33,396 nt of DNA from positions 89,397-122,792 of the forward strand of contig NZ_QKZK01000013.1 of NCBI RefSeq assembly GCF_003254275.1. The letters are read 5' to 3'. Under the pieces are notes generated by a model. The model saw only the letters and a program-made list of their open reading frames with translations. It made no database searches and had not been told where the DNA came from. The DNA is from Breznakibacter xylanolyticus (GTDB taxonomy: Bacteria > Bacteroidota > Bacteroidia > Bacteroidales > Marinilabiliaceae). Numbering within the stretch: position 1 is the first letter of the stretch; every line of letters begins with the position of its first letter. A program made the position numbers and the translations under genes. Of the stretch, positions 6,710-13,933 are shown one piece after another.

Positions 6710-8250
6710 ATGAAAACGATTATTTCAACCGAACTGCATCCCATCAAACTTTGGTTAGAAGATATTGAGCCCAATGCCCTCTCGCAAGCCCGTAACCTGG
6801 CCAATTTACCATTTGCATTTCATCACATATCAATAATGCCCGATGCCCACTCGGGGTATGGCATGCCCATTGGTTCGGTATTGGCAACTAAGGGGGTTAT
6901 CATTCCCAATGCTGTTGGTGTGGATATTGGTTGCGGAATGTGTGCACTGAAAACAAATGTTGACGATCTTGATTCCGAGAACCTAAAAGCCATTCTGTCT
7001 TCAATACGCAAAACCATTCCGGTTGGGCGCAACTGGCATAGCGAGCAACAAGATTTATCGCTGATGCCCAAATTTCAAAAACACCCTGAAATTATTACCC
7101 GACAATTCAAAAATGCTTCCTTTCAGTTAGGGACATTGGGTGGGGGCAATCATTTTATTGAAATACAGAGAGGCTCAGATGGTTTCATTTGGGTGATGAT
7201 TCATTCCGGTAGTCGAAATTTGGGGAAAACGGTTGCCGAACATTATAATACAATCGCAAAGAAGTTGAATGAACGTTGGCATACCAATGTGCCAGCCCAA
7301 TGGGATTTGGCCTTTTTACCTATTGAAACGGACGAGGCACATGCTTATACGGCCGAGATGAACTATTGCATCGAGTTTGCCTTAGCTAACCGTAAACTGA
7401 TGATGCAACGCATTCAACATGCATTTATTGATGTGTTAAAGGGTCGGGTTGAGTTTGGTGAGATGATAAATAAGACACACAATTTTGCAGCATGGGAACA
7501 TCATTATAACATCAATGTATTGGTGCACCGCAAAGGTGCCACTCGTGCTCGAAAGGGAGAATGGGGCATCATTCCCGGTTCACAGGGGTCTAACCCATCT
7601 TGCAGCTTTCCATCCAAAATTCATTAAAAAAACACCTTTTTTCACCTCAAAATAGGCTCTTTTGCTCTATTTGCTTTTGTAATACATTGATAATCAGTGT
7701 CTGAATTTTCGAAAAATCATTTGTAGTACACAAGGGGGTATTGTATATCAGCGGTTTACATGTTTACTTTGGGGCATGTATTTCAAAGTATCCATGCGCA
7801 CCAACCCCGAAACGGGAATCTATAGCGGTTATTACCGTGTTTAGTGGAGAGCTAGCGTCATTACGCTACCTTTACAAAGCGAAAATCTGTAGTACACAAA
7901 TCCGAACTCGAAAATGAACAATTCATTGAAATACAGGCGCTGGCTTTAGGATAGCTGCAAAATGGGCTAAATCATATATTGTTGAGGGGCTTGGAAATCC
8001 TGAAAGCTTTGAATCTTGTTCGCATGGTGCAGGACGAAAAATGGGAAGGCAACAGGCGCAAAAAGAGCTTGATCTTGATTATGAGATTAACCGATTAAAT
8101 GAAAAAGGCATTATTCACGCCATTCGTTCCCGAAAGGATCTTGATGAAGCCACCGGGGCTTATAAAGACATTGATGTAGTGATGAAAAATCAGTCCGACT
8201 TAGTTGCAATTAAAGTTGAACTGGAACCATTGGCTGTGGTAAAGGGATAA
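6710..8250 (+). pseudogene. rtcB: RNA ligase RtcB, interrupted by an IS remnant
   Basis: RtcB joins 2',3'-cyclic phosphate or 3'-phosphate RNA ends to 5'-OH ends using GTP and Mn2+. The 5' part (6710-7593) carries VDIGCGM (D72, C75), GGGNHF (N147, H148), the metal His of MIHSGSRN (H165) and THN (H257). The frame then enters an inserted 373-bp element and stops at 7627 (305 aa). The missing C-terminal part resumes at 7971 and includes CSHGAGR, whose His is the GMP-accepting residue in characterised RtcB enzymes. Joining 7593 to 7971 gives an uninterrupted 387-aa protein with that His at about 313. The truncated product therefore lacks the nucleophile and should be inactive. The 69-codon frame from ATG 8041 starts after HGAGR and is only a fragment. 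No archease or RtcA gene is nearby. AAAGAAAG precedes the start codon. Confidence 0.9.
7594..7966 (+). mobile_element. IS1634-like insertion sequence remnant in rtcB
   Basis: This 373-bp insert has imperfect terminal inverted repeats: the left end CCCATCTTGCAGCTTTCC matches the reverse complement of the right end (CCCATTTTGCAGCTATCC) at 16 of 18 positions. CTAA is duplicated at 7590-7593 and 7967-7970. Inside, ATG 7776 opens a 22-codon frame whose product ends TGIYSGYYRV. This resembles the N-terminus of Bacteroidetes IS1634-family transposases, where I recall SGYYRLVESYR. After a 2-base shift, LVES can be read and then a stop. The rest of the transposase is deleted. The word tgtagtacacaa occurs twice (7722-7733 and 7888-7899). 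It cannot move by itself, but its ends could still be recognised by an intact relative. The family assignment is from memory. Confidence 0.8.
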
Positions 8251-8292
8251 TATTTAGTGTAACAATTATGAGGATGGTTTAAAAATTAGTTC

Positions 8293-8940
8293 ATGGCAAT
8301 CTTAAAAGCAAATAATATAGAGATAGAAATAACCTATTTCGATTTAAACGAATGTGATGAAATTGAATATCAAATGGATTTTCTCATTAATGGAATCCCT
8401 TTGTTTAATCGGGAACTCATTGGCGAGTATTATGTCAATAATTTCAATGGAAAACTTATTGTTAGCGATTGCAGAAATGACTTTGATTGGTTGATGGATT
8501 ACTTTATCAAGATTCTTAAAACCCGAAAGGGATATGAAATAGAAAACGAAGAACCTCCCAATATCAGATTCAATATTAAGACATGGGAAAACATAAGGGA
8601 AGAAAAAGAAAAAAGGTGGGAAGGACGATCTTGTTTGGTGCAACAAGAAAATGGAGAAACAATAAAAAAATCCTACAATGAGACAATGAAGATGTTCTTG
8701 CCATTATTGGAAGAACAAGTTGAAATTCAAATAACTATACCTTCTCGTTATTTTGTTTCAAATGATGGTGAACATGCTTCTGTTGGGCTTATGATGGATA
8801 CTGATTTTGGTCAATTCACCTTGTTTGTGGAGGAATTTCAAAAAGAGATGTTTCAATTTTTCGAGAGGTTTAAAAATCGTATCATATATGCAGGTAGCGG
8901 AAAATATGAAGTGATTTATGATGAAGATATAAGTTTTTAA
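8293..8940 (+). CDS. Hypothetical protein, cargo gene 1
   Basis: A 215-aa protein that I do not recognise. It is soluble and acidic, with no signal peptide or membrane segment. It contains alternating beta-like stretches at the N-terminus (IEIEITYFDL, EYQMDFLI) and an aromatic, charged C-terminus (FVEEFQKEMFQFFERFKNR). Size and composition resemble small immunity-type or accessory proteins of mobile regions, but no motif supports a function. It begins 42 bases after the end of rtcB and is followed 32 bases later by the next gene on the same strand, so it probably shares a transcript with 8973-10935. Confidence 0.7.
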   Translation: MAILKANNIEIEITYFDLNECDEIEYQMDFLINGIPLFNRELIGEYYVNNFNGKLIVSDCRNDFDWLMDYFIKILKTRKGYEIENEEPPNIRFNIKTWENIREEKEKRWEGRSCLVQQENGETIKKSYNETMKMFLPLLEEQVEIQITIPSRYFVSNDGEHASVGLMMDTDFGQFTLFVEEFQKEMFQFFERFKNRIIYAGSGKYEVIYDEDISF

Positions 8941-8972
8941 ATTCCTTTTGATATATAAATATAACTAATCTC

Positions 8973-9602
8973 ATGAAACACAGACTATTTGATTTAAACA
9001 ATATTCCTTTGACTGATTGGCTTTTTGAAGTAAACAATCAACGCTTGTTGTGTAAACATGACCAAATCAATTTTCTGCCTCTAAATGGGATTGTGAACTT
9101 ATCTCAAATCGACAACCATATTTCTCAAATCGATGATTGGGCAGTGTGTGAACAGGATCTTAAAAATGTGGATTTTACAAGTCGGTATATCGGATGCTGT
9201 GGGGCAGATGGTTCTGTGCTGAATGTTTTCAATAATAATAAACAGCCTGTTGGTTATCAGTATGGCGATTGTTATATGCCGCATTTTGTGCGTATTCCAA
9301 AACAATTTGTAACGATTCAGTCGGCTGATGTTTCTGTTTGTATGATACTTTTTGCAACCGTTGAATATAGGGGCAAAATCAGAATTGTTGATAGAATTAT
9401 GGGTGATGAAGTGGAGTTGATGACTCAACGATTAAAGAAGCAGTCAGCGTATCGTTTGAAACAAGAAATTGATGATGCGCAATTGAGAAATGAACTAATG
9501 CGTAGTCTTAAAGTGATAGATATTGAGGGGTTTACAGTAGTAATCGAGGGCTGTAATACTTTCGATGATGTTTGGCTCTATACCAAATATGACAATTTTT
9601 AA
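8973..9602 (+). CDS. Hypothetical protein, cargo gene 2
   Basis: A 209-aa soluble protein that I do not recognise. It is rich in aromatic residues and Cys (IGCCGADGS, YQYGDCYMPHFVRIP), with a charged helical stretch near residues 150-170 (MTQRLKKQSAYRLKQEI). The Cys residues do not form an obvious zinc-ribbon pattern. It is the second gene of the plus-strand cluster after rtcB and ends 22 bases before the preferred start of the next gene. Confidence 0.7.
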   Translation: MKHRLFDLNNIPLTDWLFEVNNQRLLCKHDQINFLPLNGIVNLSQIDNHISQIDDWAVCEQDLKNVDFTSRYIGCCGADGSVLNVFNNNKQPVGYQYGDCYMPHFVRIPKQFVTIQSADVSVCMILFATVEYRGKIRIVDRIMGDEVELMTQRLKKQSAYRLKQEIDDAQLRNELMRSLKVIDIEGFTVVIEGCNTFDDVWLYTKYDNF

Positions 9603-9624
9603 TAGTACAACACAAACAACAGAT

Positions 9625-10413
9625 ATGAAACTAACAGCATACAATGGCGCAAACAACGTATCCGTTGAATTTTTAGATGTGAACTCTGGATGGATGAATT
9701 TTAAAATTACCGTTGGAAAGCAGACTTTCGAAAATCGCTTTTCAAACGTGTTTGATCCCATTTTAGAGTTAAAAGCATGGCTTGAAGCAATTTCGTTGGG
9801 CGTTAAGCAATGTTCATTTGATTTTGACAATGAAGGCAATGAGTTTAAATTTGATTATTCTCGTTTGGGATATAATCGGTTTGTTTTTACTGTTTCTGAA
9901 TGTTACGAAGATAAAATACATATCACTGATTGGGTTGACCCAAAGCAATTGGTGAAAGCCTTTTACTACGGTTTTTTGAACTTTGTTGATTCTGAAGTTT
10001 ACCAATTTTATGAATGGGAAGAGTATTCATATAAAAGTAAACTTCAGGACTTGCTGCAAATAAAAGGAAAACAGCTGATCGATCATCTAATGTCTTTGAG
10101 TACCATTGAATTTCAAAATCTGATTTTTTCACTCAACCCCCACTTTAGCTATGATTTCCCCGGTGTAACAGACAAAGAAGAGCTTAAAAAGTTGAATATA
10201 AAATATGTGATAAATGACAATATCCTGCCTGAAGACATCAAAATGGTTAAAACACCAATCTACGATTTTATGCCATTGAATTATGAAGTCATGTCAATTG
10301 AAGAACAATTGCGTTTTGTTTCTGATATTTTAAAAACAGTCAATGGTCAGTATGGTGCAAATGTCAAGAAATTTAAATCATCAATTATAGAGAAGTATCT
10401 AAAAACAAAGTAG
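9625..10413 (+). CDS. Hypothetical protein, cargo gene 3
   Basis: A 262-aa acidic protein with no recognised domain. The N-terminal part (MKLTAYNGANNVSVEFLDV, then repeated beta-like stretches and an ELKAWLEAISLG helix) resembles in shape the N-terminal part of the 8293 protein, which opens with beta strands followed by a helical stretch. This is only a visual impression. ATG 9625 is preferred because it lies after the upstream stop. In-frame ATGs at 9589, 9568 and 9565 would overlap that gene by 14-38 bases. It belongs to the same plus-strand cluster and ends nine bases before the next gene. Confidence 0.65.
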   Translation: MKLTAYNGANNVSVEFLDVNSGWMNFKITVGKQTFENRFSNVFDPILELKAWLEAISLGVKQCSFDFDNEGNEFKFDYSRLGYNRFVFTVSECYEDKIHITDWVDPKQLVKAFYYGFLNFVDSEVYQFYEWEEYSYKSKLQDLLQIKGKQLIDHLMSLSTIEFQNLIFSLNPHFSYDFPGVTDKEELKKLNIKYVINDNILPEDIKMVKTPIYDFMPLNYEVMSIEEQLRFVSDILKTVNGQYGANVKKFKSSIIEKYLKTK

Positions 10414-10422
10414 ATATATTTT

Positions 10423-10935
10423 ATGAAAAATGAAACAAAGCCTGTTAAACGAAAAGTAGCGTTTGCTCGCTCAAAACAGGAACGGATTAGAAAGAAAAAA
10501 TATGCACGTTTTATGCAAACCAATTACGATTGGGATTATAGCTATATTTTAGATTTACTACGCTTTAAACTTCGTATGACCCGTGAGTATATTCAAAAAA
10601 ATAGTTTGTGTGAAAAAGAAGCAGTTGCCGAAAAGATTCGGAAAATTGCCGAAACGGAAGCGTATCTCGAAAAAATAGTTGGCGACAATTATTTATTTGC
10701 TTTGATTGATGATTTTAATATTAGGTACGGAAAGGTAAAACATTGTTTTGAGAAAATTGAAAACTCTTCTAACAGTCGATTTGCAACTGATTGGTCGGAT
10801 GTAGCACCTGAAAAATTAGAAGAAGCAAAGGCGGTTTATGCAACGCTGCATGAAATAGCTGAACAGCAGCGAAAAGACGATCTTCGAAAGGCCTTTGATA
10901 TTATGTGTGAGCAGATTTGGGATTGGTGGGATTGA
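10423..10935 (+). CDS. Hypothetical basic protein, cargo gene 4
   Basis: A 170-aa, largely helical protein with a strongly basic N-terminus (KPVKRKVAFARSKQERIRKKK). The middle motif NYDWDYSYILDLLRFKL recalls small conserved proteins of phages and plasmids, in which YDWD is followed by a leucine-rich helix. The C-terminus ends in IWDWWD. No catalytic motif is seen. The basic tail suggests nucleic-acid contact, but that is inference. It is the last gene of the plus-strand cluster and is followed by a hairpin terminator at 10965-11030. Confidence 0.7.
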   Translation: MKNETKPVKRKVAFARSKQERIRKKKYARFMQTNYDWDYSYILDLLRFKLRMTREYIQKNSLCEKEAVAEKIRKIAETEAYLEKIVGDNYLFALIDDFNIRYGKVKHCFEKIENSSNSRFATDWSDVAPEKLEEAKAVYATLHEIAEQQRKDDLRKAFDIMCEQIWDWWD

Positions 10936-10964
10936 ATTTTGTGTTGCTCATAGTAATTTGTGTT

Positions 10965-11030
10965 AAAGTCTTGAAAATTACTGTTTGTGGCAATTGAAGC
11001 CACAGGTAATTCTTCAAGGCTTTTATTTAT
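10965..11030 (+). terminator. Hairpin terminator after the cargo cluster
   Basis: A long imperfect stem pairs AAAGTCTTGAA (10965-10975) with TTCAAGGCTTT (11013-11023) and continues inward through AATTAC/GTAATT and TGTGGC/GCCACA to a 7-base loop. TTTATTTATCCC follows. Confidence 0.65.
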
Positions 11031-11125
11031 CCCTTTGAGCCTTAATTTTTAACATCACGCCTTGCTGTTTTTACAATCCTGTTTCTTTATAGATATGGTT
11101 TGAGTGTCGGATTTGCCGACCAATT

Positions 11126-11173
11126 AATGCGATGAACTACCAAGTGACGGATTGGTAGTTCATCGCATTTTTT
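11126..11173 (+). terminator. Perfect 17-bp hairpin between convergent genes
   Basis: AATGCGATGAACTACCA (11126-11142) and its exact complement (11153-11169) enclose a 10-base loop and are followed by a T-run on the plus strand. It lies directly beyond the stop codon of mod. It would stop plus-strand transcripts before they enter mod, and its stem may also protect or end the mod transcript, although the minus-strand side lacks a U-tract. Confidence 0.75.
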
Positions 11174-13078
11174 CTAAAATACTATTTTCACGTCTTCTTT
11201 GTAATTCTGTAATGTTCCATTCAAACTCGCTGTCCAACCGTCAATAAATACTTTGCCGTTTTTAATGGCACTTGAATAATCATCACTGGTTATTTTCTGG
11301 CTGTTGGTTATATAATAATGGTTGCCAATTTTGTAAATGCAATCTTTCACCACTTCTTCGGGAACCTGTGTTGGCTCGTCTAAACCAACGGTGAAAATCA
11401 TATTGTAAATACGGCTCATTGCATCCGTATCATTTTCAGTTATTGCAATCTGTCCTTTGTCATCAACTTTTAGCTTTGGTGCTTCTGTGCTGTCAAATAC
11501 CGTATAACCAAGGTCGGGAGCTTGTTTTTTATGCTCCTCAAACATTCCGTTTTTACTGTTGTCCTCTTCTATTTCTTTTGCAATTTTTTCTCCTGCGCGT
11601 TTTAGGCGTTCTATGGTAATGCTTGATATTACTGGGGGCAAATTATTATCAATACAAAACTTGTAAGCAGGTTTGTCTTTTTTAATAGGTTCATCTAATT
11701 GGCACAATATAAATTTACGGTTTCCTCCGTCTTCTGCATTCAGTTGCATTACTGCGTGCCCGGTTGTTCCTGAGCCTGCAAAGAAATCAAGAATGATGTC
11801 ATTTTCTTCAGCACCAATATTTAGAACGGTCTTTAAAAGCTGTAAAGGCTTAGGGTAATCAAAAACTTTATTTTCAAAAAGTCCTTCAACTTCAGCAGTT
11901 CCTTTTCTTCCTGAAAAAGAAGAATCTTGAAAAATTGAACGTGCTATTTTTGAAGTATGCCTCATTTTTCTAACTATTCTAAATTCATTTTCTTCTGTCA
12001 AATAGCCAGTAATTTCTATATTTAGATTTTTACTTGCTTTTTCTTTTCCCCACCGCCAAACAAATTGTATCTTATTTTTAGAAGACAAGGGAGGATATAC
12101 TTCTTTAGTGTATACTTCGTTTTTCTCTAAAGAAATTTTATAAAAATTGTCTTTATCTCCGCTATTTATATCGATATAGAAAGGGTAGTATAAATTTTTT
12201 CGATTGCCAATGTGAAATGATTCATCACTATTGTAAAGCGGGTGTATATTGAATTCGCCAACTGAATCACTGTATTTAAATGTCCTTTTTTCATCAACGA
12301 GTTCATATGTTTCTGTCGAATACAGGTCTTTACAATACATTAAACAGTATTCATGCATTTTAGCCACATGGCCATAGTTTCTAGCATTAGGCGTTGAATT
12401 AATAATAATCGAACTACTAAAATTCTCTTCACCAAAAATGTCATCACAAAGTAGTTTAAGGTTGGCTTGTTCGTTATCGTCAATGCTAATAAAAATAACA
12501 CCTTCTTTGCTTAATAAATCTCTAGCTAGTAATAGGCGTGGATACATAAAAGCCAACCAACCATTGTGGCTTTGTTTAGTTTTAAAGCTAAAATCCATTC
12601 TGGCAAAATCGCTTTCGCTTAGGTTTGCCAAACCCAAAACTTCGGTTTCCTCTTTATCAAACTTATCAGGGTAAACAAATTCTTCACTTTTTGTATTATA
12701 TGGTGGGTCAATGTAGATACACTTGATTTTTCCGCTATAATGGTTTTTCAGGATTTTCAGGCTGTCGAGGTTGTCGCCTTTCAGCACCAAGTTTCCTGTT
12801 GTATCAATATTCTTGCTCAAAGTGGTATTGAGGCGTAATTCCTTTTCTGTCTTTTGAGCATATTTAGCTCTGGCAAAGTTTCTGCCCACAAAGTTCAATC
12901 CGTAGCCGTTTACCTTTTCGTCGATGGGTAAACCCAAAACGGCTTTCAGTTCTTCTATGTTTATTTCGGTGTCGCGTATTACGTTGGGGTAGTTTTCTTT
13001 TAAAAAACTCAACAATTTATTTTCGTTGTTTTCTGTGCCAACAACCGTATAGCCGGCTTGTATAAAATCATTCATCAT
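11174..13078 (-). CDS. mod: Type III restriction-modification methyltransferase (Mod)
   Basis: A 634-aa adenine-N6 DNA methyltransferase of the beta class. The catalytic motif IV DPPY is at residues 124-127 and lies before the AdoMet-binding motif I FFAGSG (432-437), the order expected for type III Mod proteins. The middle part (about 200-400) is the variable target-recognition region. Mod supplies sequence recognition for both methylation and, with Res, cleavage. It is the last gene of the res-dinD-mod unit. AGAGAAG lies just before the tandem ATG ATG start, eight bases after dinD. I saw no simple-sequence repeat of the kind that makes some mod genes phase-variable. Length is normal and the gene looks intact. 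Confidence 0.93.
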   Translation of the reverse strand: MMNDFIQAGYTVVGTENNENKLLSFLKENYPNVIRDTEINIEELKAVLGLPIDEKVNGYGLNFVGRNFARAKYAQKTEKELRLNTTLSKNIDTTGNLVLKGDNLDSLKILKNHYSGKIKCIYIDPPYNTKSEEFVYPDKFDKEETEVLGLANLSESDFARMDFSFKTKQSHNGWLAFMYPRLLLARDLLSKEGVIFISIDDNEQANLKLLCDDIFGEENFSSSIIINSTPNARNYGHVAKMHEYCLMYCKDLYSTETYELVDEKRTFKYSDSVGEFNIHPLYNSDESFHIGNRKNLYYPFYIDINSGDKDNFYKISLEKNEVYTKEVYPPLSSKNKIQFVWRWGKEKASKNLNIEITGYLTEENEFRIVRKMRHTSKIARSIFQDSSFSGRKGTAEVEGLFENKVFDYPKPLQLLKTVLNIGAEENDIILDFFAGSGTTGHAVMQLNAEDGGNRKFILCQLDEPIKKDKPAYKFCIDNNLPPVISSITIERLKRAGEKIAKEIEEDNSKNGMFEEHKKQAPDLGYTVFDSTEAPKLKVDDKGQIAITENDTDAMSRIYNMIFTVGLDEPTQVPEEVVKDCIYKIGNHYYITNSQKITSDDYSSAIKNGKVFIDGWTASLNGTLQNYKEDVKIVF

Positions 13079-13086
13079 TCTTCTCT

Positions 13087-13926
13087 TTAATTTTTGAACC
13101 CCTTGTTTTCTTTTAGTGATTTTACTTCTTCAGATTTGATTTTCCGTTCCAGTTTTTTCACATCTTCCTCGGGTGGTAAATTCTCGGGCACAATTCCGCG
13201 AGAGATTAGCGTATTTCTAACCGATTTATTATTGGTAATATGTTCGTTAGAAATTTGACCTTCGGTTTTCATTTGTTTTTGTTTGGCATTAAAAATGGTA
13301 ATCTCTGTGGCAAAATCTTTGGCTTTTAGCAAAATGGTGGGCATAAAATCGGCCAATGGTTTGTTTTTGATTCCCCATTTATCCTTCATTTGCTGTGTGG
13401 TTTTATTAAATAAAGCTTGGTCGCCTTTGCTTCTAATCAATGCAAAGTTTTGGTTGCCGCCGGTTTGTTCAAAAATCACATGCGAGAGTTCTTTTTCTGT
13501 TTCGGCCAATTTGTTTCGGGCTTGTACCCGTTCTAGTTCTAATAATTTTTGCTCAATGAGTTCTGCTTTTCTTGTTTGAACAGCAAAATAGGTTTGAGCA
13601 AAAGCAATTTGTTCTTTTCGAGGGTCACCATTTTGTGCTATTAAGTAACACGCAAAACGTGTAAGCATCACATCGTCAATCTCTTTTTGCGCCCCCGAAC
13701 CAATATCAACCATTTTCCCGACGTCGGCAAAATGGTCTGCTATATCTTGACCTGAAATTTCACAGGCTGTTTTGGCTTTACTAATTACATTCTGAAAATT
13801 ATCCCATTTACCATAACCCAACAAATGCTGTAAATCTCTGGCTAACCAAAATTCGATACCATCTTCAGTATTGTGAAGAAAATCCTCAAAATTTTCAGTC
13901 AATTTATATACAATATCTTTTTTCAT
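13087..13926 (-). CDS. dinD: DinD-like DNA damage-inducible protein
   Basis: A 279-aa protein matching the DinD family in length and in its landmarks: a BRO-type N-terminal region (GIEFWLARDLQHLLGYGKWDNF at about 24-45), the conserved middle RFACYLIAQNGDPRKEQIAFAQTYFAVQTR and a C-terminal region with VRNTLISRGIVPENLPP. In E. coli DinD is LexA-controlled and reported to inhibit RecA-mediated strand exchange. Here it lies between res and mod with gaps of seven and eight bases, so it is co-transcribed with the R-M system. That suggests it modulates the cell's response to DNA breaks made by the nuclease or acts as an accessory R-M component. I saw no obvious LexA box. Confidence 0.88.
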   Translation of the reverse strand: MKKDIVYKLTENFEDFLHNTEDGIEFWLARDLQHLLGYGKWDNFQNVISKAKTACEISGQDIADHFADVGKMVDIGSGAQKEIDDVMLTRFACYLIAQNGDPRKEQIAFAQTYFAVQTRKAELIEQKLLELERVQARNKLAETEKELSHVIFEQTGGNQNFALIRSKGDQALFNKTTQQMKDKWGIKNKPLADFMPTILLKAKDFATEITIFNAKQKQMKTEGQISNEHITNNKSVRNTLISRGIVPENLPPEEDVKKLERKIKSEEVKSLKENKGFKN

Positions 13927-13933
13927 AGCTGGA

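Noticed and set aside
8041-8250. 69-codon frame beginning MGRQQAQKELD
   Set aside because: It is the C-terminal end of the interrupted rtcB and starts after the HGAGR motif, so it is not a separate gene.
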